Notes under the pieces: model-generated
Told to the model about the DNA's origin: nothing
Databases searched by the model: none
The model's input: only the letters and a program-made list of their open reading frames with translations
Shown here: one piece after another, positions 35,201 through 47,480 of the stretch
How the letters are laid out: every line of letters starts with the position of its first letter
Position numbering within the stretch: the stretch's first letter is position 1
Origin: Evernia prunastri
Lineage: Eukaryota; Ascomycota; Lecanoromycetes; Lecanorales; Parmeliaceae
DNA: 64,000 nt
Direction of reading: 5' to 3'
Assembly (NCBI GenBank): GCA_003184365.1
Contig: NKYR01000046.1
Span: forward strand, 62,001-126,000
Translations under genes and position numbers: made by a program

Positions 35201-38200
35201 CTAACTGCCCTCGCTGATCCAATGCCTGGCGATATCCTTCGCCAGGCCCAAACGGAGGATCCTCAGCACGTCCTCGCCCATTGCATCCGCAGCCATGCCC
35301 TTCCTCCAATCCCATCCTCTCTTCTGGTCCTCCGGGGGCTTCACGAGCGCCCGACTGCCGCCGACACCATTGCTCGATTCGGAATCCAGCATCGAACTCC
35401 CTATCAGTGAGAAACTACTGCTCATACTGCTCATGGTCTTCTTGAGTAGTTCCCGTGACGGTGCTGGTGCACGGCGTCCCTGGTACGCGTCAAGAGTAGA
35501 GCGGAAGCATTCTTCGCATTGTGCGTAGACGCAGGAAGTGACGGCTTGGAGGTCTTCGATTGCTTTTAGAAGGGCAAAGCATTGGGGAAGAGACAGTATG
35601 CTTCTAGACTCTGCGGGAAGATGTCAGCGACAGGCCCTGTAGGCTTTTAACGACTCTGTAATACATACCATTGACAAAGACCAAGGCTTCGCCCAGCAGT
35701 GATAGCAGTCCGTCAACTTGCACTACGGAGCCCCGATGTTCATCAAATAGACCGCCGTGGATGTTATCTGCAGCACTGTTGATCACCGCTAGCAGTGCCG
35801 TTGCCGCTGCGGCCTTACGTGCGTTGGGTCTCGCCGTCGGCTTCCGACCCTCTTCTAGATTAACCTCCTCGTCTCGCAGATCGTAGAACTTGCGCAGGGT
35901 TGCATAGCCGGTGAGATAAGTATGAAGCATCTCAGCCGCCTTTGGATCCATAAGGGCGAGCTGTCCAACGCTTTGTTCCGGTGTGAAGAGAAGCGCGCGT
36001 AGGTTTTGGTCAAGCGCCGATAATGGAGGAAAAGCAATAGACTGAACCAAGGATAGGGATATCAATAAGTCTAGAATATCTTTGGCCTTCTTATGGCGGT
36101 GAGCTCGTGCGTAATAGATGAGAGCTGTGCCATAGTTCTCCGAACTTTCGGCGATATCATCAGCGTACCGCTGTCAACGGTCAGAGTCTGTCTTCATTGG
36201 GAGGGAAGACTGCGAGCTTACCTCTGTGATACTTCGAGCTTCCTTGACCATATTGAATTCTTGGCAAGTCTCTAATATCTTGTTCATTCGCGAATCCGAG
36301 TTAATATCCAGTCGATTTAACAGCTCGCCAACTCTCCTTTGGGCCACGCTGTCGTCATCTAATCGAGAGAGTAATGTTATGGAGAGCTCCCAGCCCTCGT
36401 ACGCGGCTTTCCCATCACGACGCTTGATCTCCGCCTTTTTAGACAGAGCGTTCGCATATTCTATCAAGATTGTGTCCCTAGTCATCGGCGGCTCCTGCAT
36501 CCTGTGCGAATTCAGCAGTGAACGGTCGTTCTCATCGAGTTCCAAGTCCATCAAGTTGTTCCCTAATGAACTCTCAAACCAGCCACCTGCACTTGCGATC
36601 TCTGCGACCGCAGAGACGACGGGAAGCGACCATCCTCGTAGCAGGCTTATCACGCCTGCGACGTTACCTTCGAAGAGCGATGCTAAGCCAACTTCGACAG
36701 GGTTCATTGAATTGATCTGGAACAAGTCATCATCCGCATCGTCAGTCGACCATGCGAAGGCGTATGCTAATCGCCGCAGATATGCAGGATTAGCATTGAC
36801 GTCTACGAGCCGAGGCCCCCGTGATTGAGACGGTCTGAGTGAACGTCCGGTGTGGGCCAAGCTATTGACGGCAATTTCTTCGTCGTCGTCGCCGTTCCAC
36901 CAGATAGTCAAACCCACGGTTGCCTCCACCCAGTCTTGTGCAGAGGAAAGGATCTCCGTGGCTTCCCCAAGCAAGATGCCGTACAGGATCTTCAATTTCT
37001 GGTACACGGTCCATGGCACTCTACTTTCAGCTCTCCGCGTGGTTTGGGTGAGGCTCGTCGTCGTACTCAGGAGTCCATAATTCATTTGTCCGAAGGTAGA
37101 CTGTGTAGAATCCAGGTCTCGGTCTCGAGCCTCGGCAAATGTGGCAAGATCGTCCATTGCTTGTTGAACGCGCTTTCGGAAGATGATCCATTCGCTCCCA
37201 ATGACATTCCAGTCGTCATCTTGCAGAGCAGGGCACAGTTCCAGAACCTGAATGGCTCTTTGGACCACTCGGTCAATGTTTTCGACCTGCGTGCCGTTGT
37301 AGCCCTCGTCACCCTGACCGTCTTCCCTGGCTGTCCTAGCATGATGAAAATTCGATCTTCTTAGGATACGCACGGCTTCCCCAAGCTTCCCGCGCATTGT
37401 ACAAACATGGATGATGTCCCAATAATTGGAATGCGCCGTAGCGTTTGGGTGTAACGACTGAAGTTCGTTGATGGTCGATTGATATGCATTATGCTCCTTC
37501 TCCATCCAATCAACAAGTAATTTTGGAAAGGCTGTAGGATTTGCTGGAGTACGTGAATCTTGTAATGACTTCGAGAGAGATGAAGATCGATTGAGACGAG
37601 TGACGGCTAAAGCTTGCTTCCCTTTGGCAGTAGGTGGGTGTCGGAGCTGTAGAAGTAGGGCAGCAAGAAAGATAGACTTGTGTAGTGCAGGCTCACTCTC
37701 AGACGGTCCTATACCTATGGTGACATCTTGCAAGGGAGCAGTATTTGCTACGTCATGAACACGGCATGACCGCCAAAATTGGCTCAATGCTTCAGAGGCG
37801 TTAGGGATTGCTGCCTTTAGAGCTTGTTCGGGCGTGTTGTCTGAAGTCTCCGTCCCATAAAGTTTGTCTTGAATTATTTCTTCCGTTTTGATGATAAAAT
37901 TGTCTCCCTCACTAAGTTTGGCAATGCCCATTCTTGTGGCCATATTTTTTGCAATGCCTGGAACAGCCGAATCTTGCATTTGCTTTTGATGCTTCTTTGC
38001 GCTACGAGGTGGCGTATAAGGTATCACAGCACCACCACGGGACCTTTTCATTCCTCGGGGAGTCTCGTCCAATAAGGAAGAGCCAAGGTCCAGCAAATTT
38101 TCGTCAGCGAATGACCCATTCGGCAAGGGTTTCATGATTGACCCAGGTTCAGGAAGTCGATCATTAGTACCAATACCCACGTCCATGGTTCCGTCTCCTC

Positions 38201-38690
38201 CTTCCGAGCCCTCGGCGTCCTCATCCTCATCGAATGACTCGGTGTCATACTCCTCGTCTTGATCACTCTCATCTGCAAGCCTGGATAGCGGACTACTGCT
38301 TGGCACGCCAAAGGCTTTTTTTGACGATAGTCCATTGCTATTGCTAAGATCGAATCGCCCACTCTTGTCTAAGTACCGAGCTAACTTGCTTTGATCGATT
38401 GATCTAGCTGGCGCACTGTTGACACTTCTCCGCGAACCCGTGTTCGCGACAGGGGAAGGCTTCTTCTTAAACAGTGTTTTCCCAGAACCTAGCTGAGAGC
38501 TTCCAAAGATGGAGGAAGGGGGAGGATCCGCAGGTGTAAAAGAGCCGACTGAAGATGGGGGCGGACCGGCGGGTGTCGTTGAAGGGTTTGAGGCGTAGCC
38601 ATTCGAGAAGAAACTCGTATGTCGTTTGTCTGAGCCCGGAGTAGATGGTGCCAAAGGGCTAGACGAAAGTGGCACGGTCCACCCAGACAT
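35201..38690 (-). CDS. nup85: Nuclear pore Y-complex nucleoporin Nup85
   Basis: Three exons, 38690-36222, 36170-35669 and 35610-35201, encode 1126 residues. The N-terminal 250 residues are low-complexity, Ser/Pro-rich with an acidic patch (DEEYDTESFDEDEDAEGSEG). The rest is all-helical and fits the fungal Nup85 (PF07575) ACE1-type solenoid, with typical segments such as YWDIIHVCTMRGKLGEAVRI and NPVEVGLASLFEGNVAGVI. Nup85 is a scaffold of the Y (Nup84/Nup107) complex. The start is placed at MSGWTVPL; the frame runs 18 codons further upstream but with a GTG only. It is divergent from the ADIP-domain gene. Confidence 0.88.
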
Positions 38691-38997
38691 GACGATCACG
38701 GTGAAGTTATAGATGGTACTGACGGAGGGTGATTGGAGGCTCACTCCTCCTTGATTAAGACATGGTTCACAAGGTGGCTAAGGAGGGTAGCTAGAGCCCT
38801 GGGTTCTGAATGAGCAAGTATGAGGAAGAATGAGAGTCGTTGGGTGATGGTTGAATGTATGGTGTTGTTCTGAAGGATTGGGAACGCGCCAAGATATTTA
38901 TAACCGAGGTATTTCCGACACGCCGTTTGTTTACTTCTTTTCTTCTGGTCGTTTTCCGCAATTCACTCTTGCCTGATATGTAAATCTGCATAGCACG
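38691..38997. promoter_or_regulatory. Shared divergent promoter, nup85 / ADIP-domain gene
   Basis: The 307 nt between the two start codons must hold both promoters and 5' UTRs. No clear TATA box is seen. Confidence 0.55.
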
Positions 38998-40766
38998 ATG
39001 GATCCTCAGAGTCGCAGAACGGCATCAATTTATATCAACAACCTTCTCCTATCACGCGGTCTTCTCAGAAATGGGGCGCCGATCGAGTTCGCGACCCCCG
39101 GAAATGCTGAGGGCGGGTTGGATGCGACGATGGGACAGGTGATGAACTTAGTATATGATCTAATATTGAGGCGAGATGTAGGTCAAGCCTTTGGAAACCA
39201 AGAAGTCGCTTCAATAAATGTACTTATCACTTACCGCAGCGTGAATCTGACACACTGGCGAGCCTCTCACAAAACCTGCAAACGCTTCGCACGTCGTCAA
39301 CCCAACTGACACAGAATATCACACGCCTGGAACATCGCAATACAGATCTAGATAGGCAGTTGGCATTGACTGGCGCCCAAGAGCGTTCTGCACGCGCGAC
39401 GTTGCGGAGCGCGGAAACGAGAAATAGGGCTCTCAGGGAGGAAATGGTGCGGCTCAAGGGGACTGTTGCCCAGATCAGGGCACAATGTGCAACAGACCTT
39501 CGCCGTCGAGATGGAGAGATTCAGAGGCTGAAGCGTCATTTGGAAGGGCGTAGGGGAAGAGATGGCAATGGTGGGCAAGTGGGCGTAGTAATTGTCACGC
39601 CTGGGATGAGCAAAGGACTGCAAGGAAAACGAAACGGCGAGATAGAGGCGGATCTCGAAAACCCAGCATACTCATTGAAACAAGAAACGACAGAGTTCCT
39701 CACGCAATTGAGTCAAGGACTTAGCGATGAGAACGATGCTCTGATTGGCCTGGTCAGAGGCACTTTGGCAACTTTGAGAAGTCTCCAGGGGCTGTCAGAG
39801 TCAGGACATATATCCGAGATGGAAGCAAGCTTAGAAAATATGGATGCCCCGAATACCGTCATGGGTGGGCCCCCGTCCTACGAAGCTCTGGCGACTAGCA
39901 CGGACGAAGTGCTGGAGCACCTGCGAGGACTGCTCACAAATCCCTCTTTCGTTCCTTTAGAGGAAGTTGAAGTCAGAGAAGACGAGATCCAGAGATTAAG
40001 AGAAGGTTGGGAGAAAATGGCTGCGCGTTGGAAAGAGGCAGTGGCTTTGATGGATAGTTGGAAGAAGAGAATGGTCGATACTGGTGATACGATAAATCTG
40101 GAGGATCTGAAGATTGGATTGAACCTTGGCTCTGAAATACCGGCGGTACAGGAAACTCAAGAGAATTCGCTTTTGAGGCAAGACGAGGAAGCTGCTGAAT
40201 TAAGCGGCTCGGCCACATTCGAGGACCAGCACGAACACCCCGAGGAGCCATTTATCGACGAAATGGAGGAAAATCTACAAAGTGAAGTAGACCTTGATTT
40301 ACACGTAAAAGGCAGGGTTCTGAGCGACATAGATGCGAACGCTAGGCCAGATATCCCGCCACGAAAGGTGTCCTTCCAAACAATACCCGAAGAAACCTCC
40401 ACGTCTATCGCAAATGACCAAGATCTTTCGTTGCTAGACTTCGCGACATACAAAGCTACGAGTCCCTCGAAGCCCAAATCACGCATCCCGCTTCAGGTAA
40501 GCACATTTCCCTTCCTGAGGCCAAATTCAGAGCTTCTCACATTTCCAATCACGCAGACACAGTCAACCGGTTTGTCGCCTGCTCGCACGATTCAACAGAA
40601 ACTAGAGCGAGCAGAAGCGGAAGCCGACGAAACAAGAAGGCGAGAGGAAAGTCGGCCGCGGAAGAGCATTTCGAAAAGCACTGTCACGAAGAAATTAAAG
40701 GGTTCCAGAAGGAGAAGCACTTTGTCCCCAGAAGAGCTCGAGAATTTGGTGATGGGTATCTCTTGA
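38998..40766 (+). CDS. ADIP (afadin/alpha-actinin-binding) domain coiled-coil protein
   Basis: Three exons, 38998-39177, 39240-40496 and 40557-40766, give 548 residues. The second intron (60 nt, GTAAGC...CACGCAG) is open in frame, so retention would add 20 residues. The N-terminus (ASIYINNLLLSRGLLRNG, then GQVMNLVYDLILRRD) and the following coiled coil fit the ADIP family (PF11559). Animal relatives act at centrosomes and adherens junctions; fungal relatives are thought to work at microtubule-organising centres. The middle is acidic and the C-terminus is basic (KSTVTKKLKGSRRRS). Confidence 0.78.
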
Positions 40767-43583
40767 TGCTTGTACAAATCGTATACTGCAGTGAAAGTCC
40801 AGATATTGATGCATCTGATGATCCCCATGTCGTTGTATTTGCGGTATGTGTTCACGCTCAAACGAACCACCGTCAACTGCATTGATGCAGGTTTGCAGCT
40901 TTACGAAAGAAGTGCGGTTTCTTTGATGGCGAAGCCAATGTATCAACACATGGCTCTCCATCCTTGCTCCATTTCTGACGTCCCGTCGCCACATGCAACA
41001 CACTTCTCGCCACATTATCTGCACGATCTTCTCAGCTGCGGGTCGGGTAGTTGCCGATGGTTGTAAATGGCCCCAAGGAATGTAGAGTAGTATCTGAGTG
41101 AGCAAGAGGTTTAAGCTTCTTTGGACCTCGACTGAAGAGACTCCCTATTCCTCGAACATGCAAAATCTGGACATCAGTAATTTAAACATTCATCAAAGCC
41201 GCTGTACCTTCTCTCCTCCCTCTTCATCCCTTCCCACGCCCTCATTCCAACCGGCTGCGAGCTTCACCACGCCATACGATCTCAGTCAAGAACTCCAAAG
41301 CTTTCCTTGCCTTCTTCGATTTCTTTTGAGCCTCCAGTCATGCATAGTATGACTTTGTTTTTTCCCTTGTCAACTTCACACTGGCCAAAAAACGGAACTC
41401 TTGCCAACGCGGTCAGAGGTACTCCAGGGCATCTTGCCGCGCAGTCGACGCAAACATCGTCGCATAGGACCTAGACTTCGTTGACCCTGTGGCTGCTCAA
41501 TTGACTATTTAGAGATATTTTGCAGATTGAAAAGCCATGTCATAGGGGAGTGCCGTAAATGCATTTGTAGCGGACGCGATGACACGGCGCATCTCGAATC
41601 AAAGTCTCGCAGTGAGATCAGGTAAATAAAGAAAAGACGAATACAGAGTTTGACCAGTCATATCCACGACGTCCTACATATACCGACGACTCGCAGTGAC
41701 CGAAAGATCTACCAATGTCCCTACTGAAACAGTCAATCTCAATCTCGTATTCTTCGGTCCACTTCACGGAGAACAGCGTAAGAGACGTAGGTGTCTCGTT
41801 CTCCTATGTTTATTTCCAAAGCCCGCGTTGCAGGTACCGAAATCTCTCACTTCGCAAGGCGTTATTCTCTGCCTGTCGGGGTTTCGCCTAGACGAGCGAC
41901 CAGGCTGGTGGATTACGAGTACGGCGTATCCGAAATAAAAGTCAGGCATTTTCGGCCAAGTCGTATAACGCGGACACCTTTCCAGACTTTTGGTCGAACC
42001 ATAGGTTCTCGAGGGCAGCATGATATTTAGACGGATGAAAATCAATCGGCGGCGCCGATACATCTCACTGTCGACGCAGAAAGGCTGCAAACGATAAGCC
42101 GGTGAACCCTGAGCGGCATCTGCGTTTAAGGCCCACCCCCTCGACCGATAATGGTAGCTGACCATTGGTTGATGATCAAGCGCAAGTCTAAAAAAAATCG
42201 CGCGGTTGCTGCCTGCCGTCACCTGCGCATTTCATCGATGTGGTTGGTCCAATGTTCCACTGCGGCTGAAGGAGCCACTAAAAACTGCGCACCAGCAAGA
42301 CCGAGGCAGATCCTGCGCCGATGAGGCTGATACTGACCGGTGACCATGCTTGCAGATACGGAGCACAATCCCCAACCAACAATAACCACAACAATTGCAG
42401 TGTCGGTACCTACATTTCAAACATTTGTTGAAAGTCCTTGGTACGGATGACAATGACCATTGCGGCTCCGCAAGCAGGTTCAGTCAGCTAAACTTGAGAC
42501 GTTTGTCTTTTCCGTGCCCGCCGGCGATGCACGCAGCGCCCGGAAGCCAAGGGATGTAGCAGTAGAAGGATGCTGAACCCGCATGCTGATCTCCAGAAGT
42601 CTGAGCGACAGCTCCACGAGAGCCAAGCCAAGCCATCCTGATATCGTCGACAATGCCTAAGGGTCATGGTCTCTCTGGAGGGATCAAACCCACAGTCACT
42701 CAGTCTTCAGGAGTGATGAGTAATCAGACACGCTTGGCTCTGGTAGTACTAGCGCGCATGGCGGTGCAGCAGTCTCGTCCAACGACTACTACTCCTTCTC
42801 TAGGCTACGATGTTGCTATTCTAATACTGAATTGTGTCCTAGTACTACTTGCAGAAAACCGCTCTGTCAGACCTCGGAAGGCCCCCACATCGCAGTAGGC
42901 GAATGGAGGTTCGGCTCAGACGCGAAGGATCGTCGTGTATCTGCATCCTTCCGACACCAAACAAAGAATTGGGGTAAGCCTATTGCGCAATTGGTCTCAC
43001 TGTATCATTCCGAACCCACGGCTTCGGTTTATCAATGGCCAGGAGACTTTCTCGACCAGGGCGAGCTGAAATGGTTGGCTCCACAGGATGTTGGGATCAT
43101 GCTAACAACTCTTAAAGTTTTTTTCCCCTTAGAACCTTGGGGCTGTACGTGTTTGACTTGGTATGTGACTTCTAGATTTCGTATCTAAGCATCGATATTC
43201 GGAATATGCCTCTCCTTCTCTCGGGGATTGCGATGGATTTTGCAAAGGATGCCTAAGTATCTTCGATGCCTGGAGTGCCCAATTTCTACGGCGTGTATCT
43301 GAGTGGTTACATATTAAGGACTTTATATAGATCCGACTTTCCCATTTTGCACGTGCCTCTCTCTGTGTCATGCTGTGTGTGTCATCGCAGGCTTCCGCTG
43401 TCACACCTTTTAATTCTATAATATCTGTCTTTATTCTTATTTTGCCTCATCAATACCATTCATACTATAAGTACAACCAGAAAACAAGAAGACGCTGAGC
43501 GCCAGCAAAAACAATCAATTCCTGTTTCAGTCACTCTTACCTTGAAAGCCATTAAGAAAGCCATTACCGTTACCGCCACCATC
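40767..43583. other. Gene-poor region, about 2.8 kb
   Basis: No open frame here shows a recognisable domain or convincing exon structure. The right end contains the promoter of the small Cys protein, with a TATA-like TCTATAATAT near 43417. Confidence 0.45.
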
Positions 43584-43838
43584 ATGTGTATCAAGGTAGT
43601 CGAACGCTACGCAGTCTGTCGTTGCATCTACTACAGTCACGCTGTTGATGCCTGCCCTGCCTATGGTCGCCGTGGCCACAACGTCAAGACACAGGAGGTC
43701 TTAGTCGGCTACACGTGTACAAGACACTCGGCCCACGGCTCTCGCTCTGGATCCTCTCATCAATACAACTATCCTGACTCTGGCTATGCCAGCGGCAGCA
43801 CCGGCGGACGCAACGCTGATGGAAGTTTTCGTCGGTAA
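43584..43838 (+). CDS. Small conserved Cys-containing fungal protein
   Basis: A single exon of 84 residues beginning MCIKVVERYAVCRCIYYSHA. The start has a strong fungal context (GCCACCATCATG). Cysteines at 2, 12, 14, 24 and 45 and the H-x-H-like pattern around YTCTRHSAHG suggest metal binding or disulphides; no signal peptide is present. The C-terminus is Ser/Gly/Tyr-rich. I recognise the MCIK-ERY-VCRC pattern as recurring in small ascomycete proteins of unknown function. The isolated position gives no functional clue. Confidence 0.65.
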   Translation: MCIKVVERYAVCRCIYYSHAVDACPAYGRRGHNVKTQEVLVGYTCTRHSAHGSRSGSSHQYNYPDSGYASGSTGGRNADGSFRR

Positions 43839-45106
43839 CGAAAGCTCAACATTCTGGACGGCATGGAAGTTCTGGAGGACCACGCAATTCGGAATTGCCA
43901 ATCAGACAGGCAATGAGGAGAGAAAATGGCAGAGACTGTCGACAAGCGTTCTTGGGGGCGCAAGTCCCCTGCCTTAGGACCATAAGACTATCGAATCGAC
44001 ATTGACGACTTCGCTCAAATGAGTTCCTTCGTACTTCACTTTTCCTACGGATTCACGACGAGGGGAACGGCAAAGCTGGGCTTTGCGGCCTTTTACGATA
44101 TGACGATTTCCACTGTTATTACAACAACGAGCGGCGGGATTATTGACTGCGTCATATGATCATGCCAAGGGTAGGACTGGGGAGGAAGTATTTGGTCTGG
44201 AACCATCTAGGGGAGAATTATGATCAGGGGCCAATAGGTTCGATGAATGGAACGACCGGTCAATGCAGGCATGATCGAAGCATATCAAAAAGGGGCATTT
44301 TCCTTGGGCGTTAGCGATCACATGAGCGTGTACTATTAGCGGTTGAGTCATTTTTTTTTGCCTTGATACCATTTACATCGTTTGAAGCCGCAAGACTCAA
44401 AAGCTGCAGGCAGCAATACTAGCGTCTGGGACGGTAGGAACCTAGAAGAGAAGTCGTTGCGAAGGCAGAGCCTAGGAAGCGCATGAAGGATTGAGTCCTG
44501 TTGATCACGCTTCGTATAAACGTATAGATGTCAATTGCTATAATTACACCTCGGATCGTTGTCTAAAAATGACTCAATTGTACGTACCTCCGTAAGGTGG
44601 TGAGGTACTTACGAGTAGGATCGATAGGATTTGGGCGGATCTCACGGCCAATTAGAGTGCTTTGGGATTCTGCTCGTCAGCCTTACCGGTCGCGCTTGCA
44701 TACGATGCACTAAACTCCTTTCTCACTAGTATCCGTGGCCACCTTTTCCAGGGCTGGGTCCCCGAATTTATTTTCTCCGCTTAACGAATCCTCGTTTACT
44801 CTCCTTTACTTTCCTTATGTTTCCTGTTATGAAGAGATGGCTCTTGACATGTAATTTCGTCTATGCACGTATGAGAGTGACAAGGCGAAGAGGGTCGCAA
44901 TGTAGCGATCCGTTTGCACGTTTCCGCAAGCGTACATTCCTTGAACAAAAGCTAATAGTGATGCCTTTAGCAGTCAAATGCGTCCTTAGTACATACTAGC
45001 CAGAACCATGCTTTCAGTCCTCTGTCTATTGTAACGATTGAGTGTTGCTCATACCTTCTTTGCCGGTACTCTTTATGGAGTCATCTGCTTTGCATACCAC
45101 TCAAGC
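43839..45106. other. Intergenic region, about 1.3 kb
   Basis: No supported gene or RNA. It includes the promoter region of the APH-like gene, where several tandem-looking AAGTACCTC/GAGGTACTT blocks occur near 44585-44615. Confidence 0.45.
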
Positions 45107-46714
45107 ATGGCCAAGGCCGATATTAACATCTCCCTGCCTCGGGCCCCAGATCATCCAGATGTTGTAATGTCTGATCCTGCTGATATAATACCCGAAGAGA
45201 GAGACGACCACCAAGGAACGGTACCGGAGAGTAAACCCAGTGATACCGCACAGATAGGATCAGTGGCCTCTGAAAGTCCGAAGAGCGGTTCTGAGAGTTC
45301 GAGCTTCTCATACCATTCCGAGACTTCGACAATTGCCCACGAACAGACACCCTACGTCGACTTCAAGCTGCAAGTGGAGGAGCTATGTCACTTGTTATGG
45401 CCTCTTGTGCCCCCTCCTGTGCCCACAAGACCTCTACCAGAGCAGTCTCCCCGTGCCTCTGGTCATCGGTTCTCTGGCCTCCTTAAATCCAGAAAACTTC
45501 ATCGACTGAAGTCTTCATCCCCCCTTGCGGCCGATGAGACGTCTAAGCCCCTTCTCAAGGAGTTCATTATTGAGCGGATGACTGGTGGCACTTTCAATCG
45601 GGTCATCGGCATAACAGTCATTGATCCTAACGCTGACCGTCCTGAAAAGCTCATTTTGAGGGTACCACGCATAGCGTGGATGTCCCGACCCGATCGTGAA
45701 GTTGCTACCCTGCGCTACGTTCGCCAGCATAGCTCCATTCCGGTTGCAGACGTCAAGGCCTCTGACTTCGACTGTGACAATCCCTTGAAAGACCCATACG
45801 TTGTCCAAAGCCGGATTGCTGGGACGGACCTCCACACAGCTATACAGAACGACCTTACCCATCAGCAATGGTGTGTAATCGCGAGGGAAATCGGCCGGAT
45901 AATGCTTAAATTCCAAGACATGAGTAACCCCGTCCCGGGCCTTATTGAACAGGTCACCAAAGACGACGGGGTCCAAGCCTTCGTCATCGCACCGTTTGAT
46001 ATCAAACCACCGTTTGAAAAGGACTGGAAGCTGAAGCAGGCATCTCCTTTATTCAATGCAGACAACTCCAGAGCACTCGAATACTATGAGAAGAGCACGC
46101 TCGAATTTTTCCTTACTCAATTTGGACGTTGGAGAGCTGAGGAGCTACGAATAAACCCGACTGAGATCCTTCATCCGCACTTTATGGAACGTCTCGCCGC
46201 CACCGCATCTCAGATGGACAGACTTGGCTATTTGGGGGATAACAAGAACTGTTTAAGTCACCTCGATCTCGCAGCTCAAAACATCATGGTAGAAGTTCGC
46301 TCGGACAAGGATATCACTGTTACTGGCATTCTGGATTTTGATTCAGCTGTTTTTGCTCCTACGTTCGTCTCTTGTTATCCACCTTGGTGGCTTTGGCAAG
46401 ATGAGACGCAGCCGGGTGATGCTATGGTGGATGAAAGCCAATCTAACGAAACACCACCGGATCCAGAACTGGTAGAGATCAAGCGCATATTCGAGGAGAC
46501 TGTCGGAGACGAATTTCTCCGTTACGCCTACCAACCGCAGTACCGTTTGGCAAGAAAATTGTTCAAAATCGCCTGTCATGGTAACCGTTCAAACGAGACA
46601 TGGAAAAACATCGAAGACTTTCTGCACGAGTGGGATGCCTTCTACAAAGCGGAAGCAGAAGACTACCATACACAGGACGAGGAAATCTCTTTGGACTCTG
46701 AACCTGAAGATTAA
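45107..46714 (+). CDS. APH-family (aminoglycoside phosphotransferase-like) kinase-fold protein
   Basis: A single exon of 535 residues. The first 100 residues are disordered and acidic. The kinase-like domain starts with an N-lobe near 150-215 (FIIERMTGGTFNRVIGITV). The catalytic loop is HLDLAAQN, with D387 as likely base and N392, and the metal motif ILDFDSAVF has D410/D412. This fits PF01636. Fungal members are numerous and mostly uncharacterised small-molecule kinase relatives; drug resistance should not be inferred. The start is the first in-frame ATG; 23 codons of open frame precede it without an ATG. Confidence 0.82.
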   Translation: MAKADINISLPRAPDHPDVVMSDPADIIPEERDDHQGTVPESKPSDTAQIGSVASESPKSGSESSSFSYHSETSTIAHEQTPYVDFKLQVEELCHLLWPLVPPPVPTRPLPEQSPRASGHRFSGLLKSRKLHRLKSSSPLAADETSKPLLKEFIIERMTGGTFNRVIGITVIDPNADRPEKLILRVPRIAWMSRPDREVATLRYVRQHSSIPVADVKASDFDCDNPLKDPYVVQSRIAGTDLHTAIQNDLTHQQWCVIAREIGRIMLKFQDMSNPVPGLIEQVTKDDGVQAFVIAPFDIKPPFEKDWKLKQASPLFNADNSRALEYYEKSTLEFFLTQFGRWRAEELRINPTEILHPHFMERLAATASQMDRLGYLGDNKNCLSHLDLAAQNIMVEVRSDKDITVTGILDFDSAVFAPTFVSCYPPWWLWQDETQPGDAMVDESQSNETPPDPELVEIKRIFEETVGDEFLRYAYQPQYRLARKLFKIACHGNRSNETWKNIEDFLHEWDAFYKAEAEDYHTQDEEISLDSEPED

Positions 46715-47039
46715 CATGACACTCAAGAGCAGAGGGACTTCCAGAAGGGCAACGATTTGTAGCGATGGAATGATCCCCGAGGCAGACCGGAATAGCTAGT
46801 GGCTGTGCGCTAGACCTAATCAATCAAGGCTTGCCTCTCTGTCTTCTTTGTGTGTGATCTTACCGGAGGCGGCGTCTCGAAGACTGCTGAGGTCTTGACT
46901 GCAAGCAGAGCCTTACCCTTCGACGCGGTTTCTGTTCATTATCTTGTCGGGAGACGTCAACCCAATGCAGCGTATTGACAGACAAAGGTAGGAAGTCTTT
47001 CTCCTGACCACCTTTTTATTCTCTTACAAGAACGCTGCA

Positions 47040-47480
47040 ATGGAGTCACCTTGTACGTCTTTCCCATTTCACCTATTCCAATCCGACATATTGCTTTCCT
47101 GTGTAAGTCGATCCATACCAATATGACGTTCTAAATCATATACCCCCTTTAAGGTTCTGCCCAAGCTTCGAAGGATGCCACACATCAAAGGCAATGCGGG
47201 GACGACTGCAGGGACTGTACACCATTGTCCAGGTCGAAAGATTGGATCATATGTGAAACTGGGTCCTTTTCGTGGTAAGAAGGAGAACGGCTATTGCCTG
47301 ACGCATCAGATACCATGTCTCGCCCCTGCATGCCGGGAGAAGAACTGGGCGAAGCTAAAGTATGAGCCATGCAGCCTTTGCGAACAGCGCCAGAAGGTAC
47401 GCCTTGGTGGAAGCGAATGTATCCTACCGTTGGGCTGCACTGATACGAAACTACTAGCGAGCGGACCAGCCTGGGGTTAA
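47040..47480 (+). CDS. Candidate small Cys/His-rich protein (two exons)
   Basis: A predicted join of 47040-47102 and 47154-47480 (51-nt intron, donor TGT|GTAAGT, acceptor TTTAAG) gives 129 residues. Exon 2 alone could start at the ATG at 47175. The core has paired cysteines and histidines resembling a small zinc-binding fold: HHCPGRK, YCLTHQIPC, APACREKNWAKLKYEPCSLC. I do not recognise a named family. The clean donor and phase-0 join favour the two-exon reading, but a shorter protein or a non-coding transcript is possible. Confidence 0.42.

Noticed and set aside
45107..46714. Antibiotic resistance phosphotransferase
   Set aside because: The fold and motifs are APH-like, but fungal members are broad uncharacterised relatives. 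Nothing here supports resistance activity.
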